The notes under the pieces: model-generated
What the model was told of the DNA's origin: nothing
The model's database searches: none
Seen by the model: the letters and a program-made list of their open reading frames with translations, nothing else
NCBI GenBank assembly: GCA_023053545.1
Contig: JAKZAN010000004.1
Coordinates: 4,650,001 to 4,714,000 of the forward strand
Direction: 5' to 3'
Length of the DNA stretch: 64,000 nucleotides
Origin: Lepidurus packardi
Lineage: Eukaryota > Arthropoda > Branchiopoda > Notostraca > Triopsidae
Program-made: the position numbers and the translations under genes
Shown: positions 10,539 through 22,092 of the stretch, piece after piece
Layout: every line of letters starts with the position of its first letter
Numbering within the stretch: position 1 is the first letter of the stretch

Positions 10539-13295
10539 TTACACTTCAGTACCATCGTCGCCTTCGTCTTGAAACGTGCTGTCTTCGCCATCTACCAAGA
10601 GTTTCTTGCGCGGTTTAGGAGGCGGTTTAGGCGGGACTTTGACTGGGGAACCCCCAATGGTTCCATTGTTGTTGTTATGGCTACTGCTGGTGTTGTTATT
10701 GTTGGTAGTAGACTCGTTCGGGCTGAAGGCGCTCATGGGACGAGGCCTAATAGCCGGTTTCGGAGCTACAGCTGGGGCTGCCTTCCGCCGGGCAGTGTCG
10801 CCCATGCGGCTAGAGGCCGTACTAGAGACACTAAGTCTCGATGCCGGTGGCGCGTGAGCCAGATCGGACTGTTTAAACTCGTCTGGTGGTTCGGCGATTA
10901 TGTCTTGGTGGGAGGGCGTACGCTGGTGACGCTGGAGTGGCGGGAGACTGAGTTCTTCGGCTTGAGCGGCTTCTACAATGTTCGGCGTGGAGAAAGGGAG
11001 CGTATGGCTCCGGCTGGTAGCTGGAGACGGCGGGATGTCGATCTCCTCTATAGGAACGTAATACGGAGGCAAGGCGGCCTTATGGAAGGTGGCCATACCG
11101 GGCGCCAGGCTCCCGGCGCGTAACGGTGTCGAGGAGGCAGAGATAAAGGAATGATTATGGTGAGGCGATGCCGAAGCGATGGGGGTCAAACTAGCGATAC
11201 GGTTCAAGGAAAGGGCGGACGTCGACGATCCATCGGCGGTCGTTCGGGGACCGACTGTGTCGTATAACGGTTCGGATGTTACGCCACTAGAGGGTTGCCT
11301 GTCTGTAGTAGGAGACGGAGAGGAGATCGGAGTACTGGACCAGGAAGGTACTCTAGGTCGCGGTCGCCTTGGTAAGGTGACGTAACCGGGTCTACCTTGG
11401 GACATAATGACATCGCAACTGGTTTCTGCGTACTTCTGTCCATTTGGCGTACTGGTACTTGCCGCTGAAGCAATAGAGGCGCGCTGGTGTTGCTGAGAAG
11501 GGATTCGGTAATCGGGAATGACGTAGGACGGGTGGCCTGCTAATTGGGCAGGGTTAAGGTTCAGCGGCAAGCGGGATGCATCGGGTGTAGTAGATGTACC
11601 AGAAACTGTACTAGGCGATCCTCCTCGGAAACGGTGAGGGATATCTAGTAGGTCTGGATAGAGATTTGGATCCGCTCCAGCACTGGCGCTGGTATAGAGC
11701 TTTACAGATGCTAGGGTTTGCGCAGGGAAACGCGAGGTTGAAGGTAAAGTGTTACAATTAGAACGTTCCAAGTGATCCATGGACTCTACCAACCGGTCGT
11801 CGTACTTTTCCGCTGGGATATAGGTGCAGGACTCCCTTAGGGTCATGCCCCGGTCGAGTTCCGTCTGTGGAACCATCTCGTAGCCGTTGCCGTTATTAGA
11901 TTTGTTGGAGTTGAGGTTCAGTGCGTTAGTATCATTCAGCAACGCTTTATCTTGATCCCCGTAGTCGAGATTTAAAGTCCCGTTGCCGTTCATCTTAACG
12001 CTTCCATTATGGTGTTGGGTATCTCGTCTCCTTCGTCGCCGTTGGCGACCGCAGAAACAGCAGACCACGACCACGAGTAAGATCAGCAACAAGGCGAATC
12101 CTGCAGCGACACCGATAATGATGGTCGGAGGGACATTACCCTCTTCGTTGAAGATGGTAACGATGACTGGCGCGGCTGGGAAGTACACCGATACATTAGC
12201 CACTGCTACGCCACCTGGGTTGCTGGCCGAACAGGTATACACCCCGGCGTCCTGTTCACTAGCACGGCGGATGGTCAAATTACTCCAAATTTCCGCGTTT
12301 TCGGAGAGTCTGAGCTTTGCCTCAGGTTGGGCATAACCCGCTCGGATTATGTAAATCTGATCAGCGTAGGAACTCTGAGAGAGATTAGTAATCACTCGGC
12401 CGTGGGCTAGCCACTTGACGTCAGGCTGCGGGACGCCGTTGACTTTGCATGACATGGTGAGATCGGACCCCGCGGCTCCTTCAATACTACGCTCCGCCGC
12501 CTCGACCATCGGAGGACAGGCGAAGTCGTCATCCAAGAGCTGATCCCACGACCGACCGGCTAACCGCGTGGGTTCGGCGCAGACGGTGGGGTTTGCGTAA
12601 AGGTTAGCTTCCATTAGATAATGCTTGAGCGGTTTTAGGCGGCAGTCGCACCGCCAAGGGTTATTCTGCAAGGCGAGGCTCTTGAGTTTTTCTAAAGGCT
12701 CGAAAATAACCGCTTTGAGACTAGTCAAACGGTTCCCGCTCAATCGAAGTGTCGCTAAAGCCTTCAGATGCATAAACGCTTTTTGATCCATGAGCTCGAG
12801 TCCGCAATTCGCCAATTCCAAAGTATGCAAATGTGGCAACGCCGGGAACTGGTGCGCCTCGAGCTTCTCTAGCGGATTGTTGTTGATAAAGAGAAACCGG
12901 AGTTTCTCATTCCCAGTAAAAGTATCCGGATGCAGTCGCGCTAAGCGATTGTTGGAAATGTCTACTTCGATCATGATACTCAAGTCCCGGAACGCGTCCT
13001 TGTCCAAGTGACGCAAACTACAGTTCCGCACGTACACTTTCTGCAAGTTGACAAGCCCCACCGAGCGGAACGCGTCGCGCGGTAAGATCTCTAGTGGGTT
13101 CCCGCTCAAGTCCAACACCTGGATCTCGGGACTCAGGGTGTTCGGCACGGCCGTAAAGCCGGCCTGGACGCACTCGGCGACGCGTTTCCCGGAACTCCAT
13201 TTGCATGTACAACTCGAGGGACAAGCGGCAGTCCAATCGCAGCTCACTGAATTACCTAATACTAGCAAGGTCAGCGTGAACGTCCAGGGACCCAT
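10539..13295 (-). CDS. kek-like: Kekkon-like LRR-Ig transmembrane protein
   Basis: An uninterrupted 918-residue reading frame. Residues 1-19 are a signal peptide. The LRRNT cap has Cys25, 29, 31 and 42. Six to seven leucine-rich repeats span residues 57-214. The LRRCT cap starts at NNPWRCDCRL (Cys216 and 218, then Cys239 and 260). One C2-type Ig domain has Cys283, Trp295 and DAGVYTC with Cys355. N-X-S/T sites occur at about 91, 304, 339 and 367. A single membrane helix (about 391-415) is followed by a stop-transfer block of six arginines. The cytoplasmic tail of about 500 residues is low-complexity, with Ser/Pro-rich segments, a PxxP-rich run VPPKPPPKPRKK and a C-terminal TEV that fits a class I PDZ ligand. 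This order of one LRR set, one Ig and one TM is the Kekkon family; Drosophila Kek1 inhibits EGFR and other members modulate BMP or neurotrophin-like signalling. Which paralogue this is cannot be said. The start is secure: an in-frame TAA lies about 30 bases upstream and the signal peptide begins there. The intronless CDS plus upstream 5'UTR acceptor suggests a long non-coding first intron. Confidence 0.95.
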   Translation of the reverse strand: MGPWTFTLTLLVLGNSVSCDWTAACPSSCTCKWSSGKRVAECVQAGFTAVPNTLSPEIQVLDLSGNPLEILPRDAFRSVGLVNLQKVYVRNCSLRHLDKDAFRDLSIMIEVDISNNRLARLHPDTFTGNEKLRFLFINNNPLEKLEAHQFPALPHLHTLELANCGLELMDQKAFMHLKALATLRLSGNRLTSLKAVIFEPLEKLKSLALQNNPWRCDCRLKPLKHYLMEANLYANPTVCAEPTRLAGRSWDQLLDDDFACPPMVEAAERSIEGAAGSDLTMSCKVNGVPQPDVKWLAHGRVITNLSQSSYADQIYIIRAGYAQPEAKLRLSENAEIWSNLTIRRASEQDAGVYTCSASNPGGVAVANVSVYFPAAPVIVTIFNEEGNVPPTIIIGVAAGFALLLILLVVVVCCFCGRQRRRRRRDTQHHNGSVKMNGNGTLNLDYGDQDKALLNDTNALNLNSNKSNNGNGYEMVPQTELDRGMTLRESCTYIPAEKYDDRLVESMDHLERSNCNTLPSTSRFPAQTLASVKLYTSASAGADPNLYPDLLDIPHRFRGGSPSTVSGTSTTPDASRLPLNLNPAQLAGHPSYVIPDYRIPSQQHQRASIASAASTSTPNGQKYAETSCDVIMSQGRPGYVTLPRRPRPRVPSWSSTPISSPSPTTDRQPSSGVTSEPLYDTVGPRTTADGSSTSALSLNRIASLTPIASASPHHNHSFISASSTPLRAGSLAPGMATFHKAALPPYYVPIEEIDIPPSPATSRSHTLPFSTPNIVEAAQAEELSLPPLQRHQRTPSHQDIIAEPPDEFKQSDLAHAPPASRLSVSSTASSRMGDTARRKAAPAVAPKPAIRPRPMSAFSPNESTTNNNNTSSSHNNNNGTIGGSPVKVPPKPPPKPRKKLLVDGEDSTFQDEGDDGTEV

Positions 13296-13350
13296 CTTCG
13301 TAACTTCCCAAAGTTCGCTGTTTTAAAAGTGAACCGTCTTTTTCACATTT

Positions 13351-13375
13351 CCTGCTGAAAAACAAAATGGAGAGA
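13351..13375 (-). promoter_or_regulatory. 5'UTR splice acceptor (NAGNAG) of the Kekkon-like gene
   Basis: On the minus strand a pyrimidine-rich tract ends in TTTTTCAGCAG about 55 bases before the ATG. The doubled CAG offers two acceptors three bases apart, with the exon starting at 13354 or 13351. The 5'UTR exon would run from there to 13296. The partner donor and first exon must lie at higher coordinates and were not found. Confidence 0.6.
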
Positions 13376-15099
13376 GATGAAATTTGAGTTCAAACCACTC
13401 GAATGTAAAGATTCAAAGGCACTATTTGCTGTACGTAAACCGGTACCCCCAACGGATGGTTAAAGTAAACAATAGCTATGCCCACACTATTGAGGGAGGG
13501 TTAAACGGGAAAGAGTACTAAGAGAAGGATAGATTCGGTTTATGGAGAGTTCCTTCGAAATGGGGATGAAAGTAGCTAAAGGGCATACAAATAGTGTAGT
13601 ATTATAAGTCTATGATAAGAACCCACCCTACGTCTCTAAGGGCGACAATAGTTCCATTACCCGGGACCCATTTCCCTGTGCTCACAAGGAATTTCTAGAC
13701 CGTTTTGAAGGAGGGGCTTTCTCTGGAGAGTTTTAGAAGCCGCCTCCGTGTGAATGCCGATCCAAAAAGGTTTTGGATTGTTTTTGTGTTTAAAGCAGCT
13801 CCTCTATACTGACTTTGGAGCTCATGGGAATCTGTAATCTGAGGCTTGGGAAACTTCCCGCAGGCTCTATTCAAATGCCATGAGTCACGCCTGGCATGGC
13901 AATTAAGTGGTCACTTATGCTGTTGGCTGTTCAAAATTTTCGATGTGTTGCTTACGTTGGCTTAGCTCGACACCGGAACGTTGCGACACCAGCTTTCCGA
14001 ACTTTCCGATGGATTCTAAATATGTACACTTTGAAATCCGAATATTTCGAGGTGTTAAAAGAACGATTTTTCAGTGGACCAGGAATGTTTCACCACTATA
14101 CACGACACTGCCAACCACTAAAGCACCTACAGCATGATTGCCAAAGCGACAGCAACACAGCCGAGGTCCTCCTGCAACGTAGCCAGAGCTAGGGGGCAGA
14201 TGGTAAAGCTGCTGGGGTCTCTGACCAGTGGAGGCAGGAGCGAACAGGGAGGGGGGAACTAGTTCTTTTGTTCGTTTGGGTTCTCAGCTAAGAAGCAGAA
14301 GGACAAGCCTGGAAGGGGCCTTTCTCGCTCTATGCAGGTAAAAAAAATATACCAGGTATAAAAGTCCCTTTTACGGTAGTTTGGGTAACAATGCACGCCA
14401 TCTGAGGAAGAAATTTTAAATTTGGCGCCAAATGCCCAGCATGTGTGTGCTGGCGCGACATTCAAATTTAAATACTTTTACGTAAAAAGTTTTCTATGGC
14501 GAGTAAGCCAAGACAATTGGAACATAAAGGAGGATTTATTAGTCTCTAACTGTTGTAAAGATTGCTTATCGGGTTGTCTTGATTAACCACGCCTACAAGC
14601 ATTCATAAAAGAGTTAATAAAAACGTAAAGCCGGAAAAGAAGTTTCGAAGTGATGTTAGGTTAGTTTTTAAACCGTTAAAAATTCCTTTAAGATGTTTAA
14701 AGGGGGAAAGAAGGTGAAAAGATTGCAAGAAGAGGTTAAGTGGGATGAAGTGATTTAAAAGCTGTGCAAAGTACTTTTTTTTGTCCCCCGCTCGTAACGG
14801 TCAATTGTGTTGCATGTGTGTGTGGTGGGGAGGAACAAGAGTATTATAAAGCTGGCAGTACGTGATGGGCTTAGGATGTCAGGAAGCTAGAGTGTATATG
14901 TATGTGTGTGTCGGAATTTGGTTCGCTGTTGTAGTTCTATTGATCCGCCAGGCGGCTAGAGAGCGAGAGGACTCCAAAAAAAGCCTCCGGCGCCCACCCA
15001 ACAACAAGAAGCCGCGAGTAAAGTTAGCCGCGAAGGGAAGCAGCAGTGAATCCATATTTCGTAACGTCACATCACCCGGAAAACAAAAACTAGAGAACC

Positions 15100-15530
15100 T
15101 CGGCCGAGGAACGTAAGCGCAAGGCTCCCATTAACCTCCCGAAAAACCTTGCCACCGCCCCGTCATCGTAATCAATAACGTCCGGACAGTGAAGAGAGCT
15201 GCTTTAATGAGTTTCAAATGAACTTTAGATCATTGTGGCTTTCTGGGGGGTAGTTACCCATGAATACCGGAGAGAGTATTGCGTGTATCTAGGGGGCGGG
15301 AGAGCGGAGAGGATGCAATGTCAATGGCGTCACGCTCCTTAATTTCGCCAGCCCGCCATAATTGTGGCCCCGTGTCACGATCGCGGTGGCCATGACGAGA
15401 ACATACGACTAAACATTGGCACTGTATTTCATTTTCCCTTTTACTAAATGTGCGACTCGCTTTACGTTAATTGGCGTGCATAATTCCGTGGAAATTAGTG
15501 ACACGAGCTACAGTGAATCGATCCTTGTAA
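15100..15530. promoter_or_regulatory. Candidate cis-regulatory block
   Basis: A GC-richer, non-repetitive island inside AT-rich DNA, without a long open frame. It contains several TAAT cores (CATAATTG, TTTAATGAG, TTAATTTC) and CACGATCGCGGTGG-like GC segments. The composition resembles an enhancer more than an exon. This is inference from composition only; no factor is assigned. Confidence 0.2.
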
Positions 15531-18502
15531 GACACGTAAAACGCTGACAGACTAACCTTTCCTGTCTGGGGTTTAAAAATTGGAAAGCCAATGCACCAAG
15601 ATTGGAAAAATCATAACCAACCCCGCATACATACGCGGAATACAAGATCCAACCTAGCTTAGAAAAAAACAACAAAAAATTACAAGTTCTCCTTTGAATG
15701 TTTGAAAGTGCTGTCTGGAACTTGGCCAGTTTACACTTGATGGCTCCGGAAGCGGTAACCTTATATACTCGTGACTTTAACCAGTAACTACCGAATCTTC
15801 TCAAGACCATCATCTCCTTTGCAATTCCATTCCCTTTTTAAGGAAATTGGCGGAAGAAAAAGCCGCTGGACAACTTCTAATGGTTGTAACGGTTAAAACT
15901 TCCATTTTAATGGTTATTTGATTGAAAATGCTAAGTAATTGCCGAAAATTGCGTTAGGTTAATTATCCAGAATAAAAACAGGTCTATTAAACTCGGGAGT
16001 TTAGTCTTTTTTTTATTTTTAGCAAGATTGTGCAGATAAAGTGCTGTTTTTTTGGTCTTGATGCTGGTAATGGGCAAAGATCTTTTTCTTGAACACCAAA
16101 TAAAGGGTTCATAAAATAAAAGCAATGGGTTTTATGGCTTTCGTGACTCGTTTAGGTGCGACAGAGAAAAGGATCGCGGAACTGAACGACCAGAAAGGTT
16201 TTGCCAATCTGTATTTTTGCTGGCGTAATTTTTCTTCTGAATCTTTAATAACTCTAGCCTTCTGAAATGTATATTCGACACACTTTTGGCATGAAAACTT
16301 GTGGTAAATTCTTCTAAGGCAATAAACGGGAGAAAAATAAGGATCCAGTTCTCCTGCAGAATCTCCTTTTTTTCGGAAGCCTTCTTTTGGTGGGAGGGGA
16401 AGGAAATTCACAGCAGCAGTGTATATTATGTGTACGTGTGTGTGTGTATTTGTGTGTGAGTGTGTTCTAAACAGCTCAAGCCCGAGAAAACACCAACATG
16501 CAACTTATTATAAATTCCATTAAGCGAAGAGCAATATTGGGTTGGCCTTTATATTACGCTGGAGAGCTATTTTCCAACCCTTTGGCCATGATTAACTTGT
16601 GGGAAATTCTGCAACACTGCCCTAACTCATCGTTTTTTTCCGCTTCCGTGAACTACGTTTTCGCCCATTTTTCCCTAACCATCTAGGCGGTCTTTTTGGA
16701 ATTCGGTGGCAATGCGATCGCTGAGCACAAAATTTTCTTGTTCGTGGTTTTATAGTAATAAACTATTCAAGTATAATGTATGGCGTAATTATCTCGTCTG
16801 CTCATCACAATTTAGCCACTAGAATGCTATTGTGCTATGTAGTACTTTAGAAGTATTACTGCAATAATTCAGCCGTATTTCTTTTAAACTAGGGGTTTTA
16901 GGAATCAGACTGGTTCGAACGTATAATGGAATAAATTTGAAAGAAAATTTTTAATTGTTCTTTCAACCTTAACCCTAAGAAATAACACAAAAGCTTAGGC
17001 TATAAGCTTAAGTGATCGGAGAATGTTTGACACTGAAAATCAAAGTTCTTTCTTTCCAATTGTCTCACGTTGTGTATGGTTTTCATCCCGTCTGGGAGAC
17101 AAAGAGAGAGGGACTGAGAGCTTGGCCGAGCGAAGAGCTCTGAGTATTGTCTGAGCTTCGTATCTTTTCGTCTAATTGTTTTCCTAGTACCGTGATAAAT
17201 TAGCCTTTTTCTTTTTGCTCCTTTGACAAGACACATTTGATTTATTTTTCTTCCGCTTTTGCTTTTAAACAGAATTTCTATTTTTTAGCCCCAGTCCAAT
17301 AACTTTTCTTTCCTGTTTAAATAGCAAGTAAATACACAAGATCGTCTTACCGTTTTTCCTCAAATTTTCTACTTCCTTTACCTCCCGCAAAAAAAAGAAA
17401 TCCTTACACATTACAGTCGCTTTTGCAAATGAGTTTGAGGCCATACAAAATGCACCCCCGAAACATGTTAGAATTAACGTTTGAGGGACTCCCAACATAC
17501 AAACCCTTCTCAAGATTGCTTTACGCTCCATAAATTTTCTGTATAGACCCTGCTGTTATTATTCTCTTCCTTTTGGGTAGGTCTTATGTTCCTCGTTGAA
17601 TCAGGCATTTCCATCTTTCTTTTCCCTTTTTGCTTTCTTGCAAGGGTGCATTTAAATTGACGTTGCTATAGTTATTTACAATCTATTGGAGCCCTGCAAA
17701 ATTTCTTCTGCAAAATTTGGTCATTCTTTGTATCCTTCTAGCGCAACACTGAATTTTTGGGAGATAGATATCACTTTTATATTTCTTTTTTACAAATTAA
17801 ATTCCTTTTTAAAAGAAAAAATATTATTGATGTAAATAAAGACAAGATGTCGGCTTGGACCGAAAGGAAAAATAACTATAAAACGTCGGAATTTTTTAAT
17901 CAGGCAAATACGAAGAGATCAACGCAAAATGGAAATATTGATTTGTGTTGGAGCAGAGTTGAATTTATTTACTCTAGGAATAGGTAAATACTGAAATGCG
18001 ATCCAGTGGAAGATCCGAAAAGCGTTCGTCAAATACTTGAAGGACAGTAATCTAATAGGGTTTGTGTAGTACTCTCTCAAGTCACGTAGGTATAGAATAA
18101 GAAACGCTAGGGTTTAGGCAGGAATCGTTAGGTCTTATTGCTTATTGCTGCGCGGGTCCGAGTTTGGGTAATCTTTATGTCACTAAATGACTTAGATTTT
18201 GTTTCCGCTCTGTGAGTAGAAAAGCCATGCGTACCCTACATAACAAAAGGCCGACTCCTTTCCTTTCCGGGTACTCCGTTTTGGCCCCGGAGATGAAGCG
18301 GGTCGCGGTTCTACATCTTTTTGCACCCTTGTTAGCAGCACCACTGCACAGGGTACCCCAGAGGGAACATCCCTGTATAAAGGGACGTTACAGAGAAAAG
18401 GTTTGAAAAGGAGGAGTGCTACAAGTATCTGCCAATAAACATATTTTTCAAACGATACTAATAGAAAAAGCTCGGTTCTAGGAATACATAGAAAAGCTAC
18501 GG

Positions 18503-18567
18503 AATCGATATATCCGTACTGATATCGATTTACTTGTGAACATAATTTACTGCATTAAATTATGTTC
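18503..18567. repeat. Two adjacent perfect inverted repeats
   Basis: AATCGATAT (18503-18511) pairs with ATATCGATT (18522-18530) across 10 bases. Immediately after, GAACATAATTTA (18538-18549) pairs with TAAATTATGTTC (18556-18567) across a 6-base loop. Both stems are perfect as read. They may be a worn MITE end pair or cruciform-forming sequence. Confidence 0.8.
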
Positions 18568-19539
18568 ATAAACATATATTTTGGAGTATCGCAGTAACGA
18601 GCCTCAATATCTGAATCCATCTGCGTTAACGAAGAGTAAGTTTATTTATTAAATGTGAAGGTGTGTGTTTGGTGTGTATTTAGTGGTTTATTTGCATAAG
18701 ACAATGTACGTCTGTCCTGAAAACTTAACTCTCCATTATTGTTCTTTTCTCTCTCTCCCTCTCGGGTTCTTTTACTGGTGTGGTATTTAAGATATTCTTC
18801 TGTTCTGTGATGAAATGGATGCGTAACTATTTGCTAGCGAATGTCATTTTCCCGAAAGAATGAAAAAACAACGGAAGCGAAAACGACAGCTTTGAATACG
18901 GTACTTGTAAAACAGGGGAAAGAGTTATAGGCAAATTGCTTTCTTTTGTTTGCCTTGTTTTTCACTCTTGGTTGCTGGTAAATATTTCGGCAACGCTAGG
19001 GCAAATTACTTTAGATTTAAGTACTTTTTCATCGCTTCCGGTGCGGCTTTTTTCTTTTATGTGTGTTAACATAGTTGGTAAATTCGTCCGGGGGAGTGAT
19101 GCAAATGAATTGGATTTTAATTATACACGAGAGAAAGCGAACAAAAGCTTTATTTGTATGCTCTGCCCCTTTACCCCAAGTTCATTAGTCTTTAATTTTA
19201 ACGAGTGGTCCCTGTCACAATTAAATTGGTAGCGTAAATAAGTAATTGAGTTTTTGTGCTTTTCTTTAGATCAATTGCTTAATTACAGTACCTCAGCTGT
19301 GTCTCTAAATGATTTTTTTTTCTACAAATTACTAAGCAAAGCTGTTCCTGGTCCGGAAATTTCTTGAATCTGTCCCAAAAATTCTATAATTTCTTCGTCG
19401 AAACTGATAGGAATACAGAAATATCTTTTACTTGAGTGTATTTTAAAAATTTGCCTTATGTTACGTAAAATTTCTAGTTTTGATGTAGTAATTTTAAGAT
19501 TCTTGCAATCAAAAGCAGTTTTTATTAATATTGCTTGAA

Positions 19540-19740
19540 GTTTCTGCAGATAGTTCGTAGACACTGGAATTGCTGCAAAGATTATTATAGTTGGCAGAAA
19601 TTCTGCACCATTTTAAGTGTGTTTATCTTAAGTTTCTGCAGGAAATTTCGAGTTAGTATGCAAATAGGCAATTATTAGACGTTTCTGCAGATATTACTAG
19701 TCAAATACTCAAACTACTGCAAATATTACACTATATTCAA
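19540..19740. repeat. Degenerate CTGCAG/CAGAAAT repeat cluster
   Basis: Within 200 bases TTTCTGCAG occurs at three sites, with GCAGAAATTCTGCA and several CTGCAAATAT-like variants between them. Spacings of about 21-22 bases recur, as in the clearer array near 39 kb. I read it as a decayed stretch of the same satellite. Confidence 0.5.
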
Positions 19741-21221
19741 TAGCAATGCACAAGTAGTCCTAGGCTTACCGGTTCGTTTCTCTAATATTGTTAGGAAATC
19801 GGCAGAAGTATGTGATAGAAAGGAATTTGAAGTTGAAATTAACCAATTTATGACTTGGAAAGCGTTCTATACATGGATTGGGGTTGGCTATAGCTTCGGG
19901 CTGATTCTCCATTTTTTCGATTCCATACTCTACTTTAAAAGTTAAAGCGATTTTAACTTGAAACTTTCTTCGCTTACGTTAGCTACGATATTACCCCGAA
20001 AAGCGGTAGCGTGATCTAATCTTGTGTGGAATTTTATTTCCTTATGGGTAGATTCGCTTGATAGGTAGGGATGCATAACGGGGTAGTAACCGGGGCGGTT
20101 GGATCTTTAAAGCTACCAGGGACACAAGGAGTTTTAGATTATTAATTTATTTTGTTATTTTATATGAATTTTTTTATTTCTCCTCTCCATCCCACATAAC
20201 GATTTCGTTTGAAGGGCTTTAGCGGAGCTCTATAGCTCTAGCTAGCAACGAGAAACAGGAATAATTCTATAGCTCTAAAAGCAATAATTTCTGTAAAAGG
20301 GTGACGCAGGTGTGAGTTATACACCCCAGAAATAAAAAGAATTATGTTTGCTCCGTTATATGAACCAAGTTGTGATGCAGCAATACGTTTTTAAGGCAGT
20401 CTTGCCCCTTTTCCCATCTTTTCAGGGAATAATACAGAAAGAGAAAAAAATAAACATAGCCTTCCTACTATAATCTTTTAAAAAGTGCCACATTAAAAAA
20501 GGGTAGGTCTTTAGTGCGAATTTTGTTATGTTTCTTTTGGGGGGGAAATAGGGAGGGAAAAAACTCGATTTTTTCCTTATTTAGAAGAGGGAAAATTTTA
20601 TTTGTCACTGGAAACCTTCCCAAGAGCTTATTGTTTGTTATTTATATCATTTCTCTTTTTTTCTAATTGTTCATTTTTTATTATTTTTTTTTAGAAAAGT
20701 TAGAGTCTTTGCAGGCATTTAGGTACCCTTGTCAGGTACAGGAACAGGAACCTGCTGTGCTAGAACTTGTACTGACTACTGGAATAAAAAAAAGAGGAGA
20801 CAATAGACATTTTGCAACTGTAGAACCGGAAAATAATGTTTTTCTTTGAGATTGTAAGTTATTTGTGTGTGTTTCTTTCGAACGTGCACTCAAATTCGGG
20901 TTGACTTTTAGCAAAGAAGCATTAGCGGTATGAGAAAGCAAAGTTGTAAGCGGATTTGTCTACTTTTTGGTTGTTGTTTTATGTTGCAAGCAAATATAGA
21001 GAGCTTTTTGTTCCAAGTCTTATAGGGAATTACCTTCCCGGCTTATTTTCTCTTTCCTAAACCTTTCCTAGGTCTACAATCGTATTGTGTTGTTATATTC
21101 CAAGTCGAATAAACAAGAATACTTTTCAAAATGTATCCCAAACTGCGTTTCTTTTACCTATTTTTCTAATTCAGGATTTTTATAGGAGTTAAGAAAATTT
21201 TAAAACTTAAAGGTAAGAAAG

Positions 21222-21567
21222 TACATTGAAACCCGCTTAACATGAAATCGAAGGGTCCGGAATATTTTTTCCTGTTAAAAGGAATTAACAAATAATACAC
21301 TTGAAAGCATTGTAACTGACTGTAAATAAAAATTAAATGTTTTGACTGCCCACGGACTGTTGGGGCGAGAAAGACAAAACTGTGAACTTAAGTCAGGGAT
21401 GTTGCTAAGGCTCTACAACCCTTCCCATTGGCAGAGGGAGAGTAGACAGAAGTATTATGTCGTCCAAAAATATCTTATCACAACAAAACTACCTTATCGT
21501 TCCTCCGAGACGCGGATTTTCTTCGTGTTAAGTGGTTTTTGTTTCGTGTTAAACGGTTTTCACTGTA
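21222..21567. mobile_element. Pogo-like MITE, copy A
   Basis: The element is bounded by TA dinucleotides and has related ends: TACATTGAAACCCGCTTAAC on the left and, reading inward on the opposite strand, TACAGTGAAAACCGTTTAAC on the right. Inner copies of CTTAACATGAAA/CTTAACACGAAG form sub-terminal repeats. It is about 346 bases long and has no transposase frame. The interior from about 21340 to 21555 matches the reverse complement of 51660-51880 closely. CAGT ends with TA target sites fit the pogo/Tc1-mariner superfamily. Confidence 0.75.
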
Positions 21568-22000
21568 TTCAGAAGGTTAATACTGATGACGTCATAAGGT
21601 TACCTGGGAGATCAGCGGAGAGAATAAAAAATGGAATAAAATCTTAGATTCTGATGGGCTTGGCTTGTTTCCTGGGAAGATGTATTTTTGCAAATTGCGT
21701 AGAAGGAAGTTTCTAGATTCACTTCACACACTAATTGTTTTTCGAGAAACGAAACTTTGTTTACGAGGGAAGGAAGTTTGTCTAGCTTGTTAAAGAGGGA
21801 CAATTTAAGCTTGGATGCAGACTGGGTTAAAATGTATACTGAGCGTGGGACGTTGGCGATTTTGCTTTGGGTTAGGGGGTTTTGCAAGATAAAGTTTACC
21901 GAAAGTTTACACACATGCTAAGAGATAGTCAGGAAAGGACGGTTAGATTGAACCCACGACAACAGGCGTTAGAAAGATTGTAAACAGAAAAAGAAAAAGA

Positions 22001-22014
22001 GGATAGAGAGAGAC

Positions 22015-22089
<75 letters not shown>
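22001..22089. repeat. (GA)n microsatellite
   Basis: A GA dinucleotide tract with a few GACA interruptions at its left end runs for about 90 bases. It is the complement-type counterpart of the TC tract at the window start. Confidence 0.97.

Positions 22090-22092
<3 letters not shown>

Larger units (their letters stand above)
13376..21221. other. Gene-free DNA, proximal part of the desert
   Basis: I find no supported coding region, tRNA or rRNA here. The part up to about 15.5 kb is richer in GC and non-repetitive and may hold regulatory sequence of the Kekkon-like gene. From 16.4 kb short GT tracts, AT-rich stretches and the first CTGCAG-type repeats (19.5-19.75 kb) appear. Open frames here are short and unconvincing. 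Confidence 0.6.

Noticed and set aside
10506-11123. 205-codon plus-strand frame opposite the Kekkon-like gene
   Set aside because: It is an antisense shadow of the GC-rich cytoplasmic tail; composition and lack of domains show no independent gene. The same applies to the other plus-strand frames between 10.5 and 13.3 kb.
16905-16930. GGTTCGAACG, a tRNA B-box-like string
   Set aside because: No A box at the right distance and no cloverleaf can be drawn; other GTTCGA strings fail in the same way.
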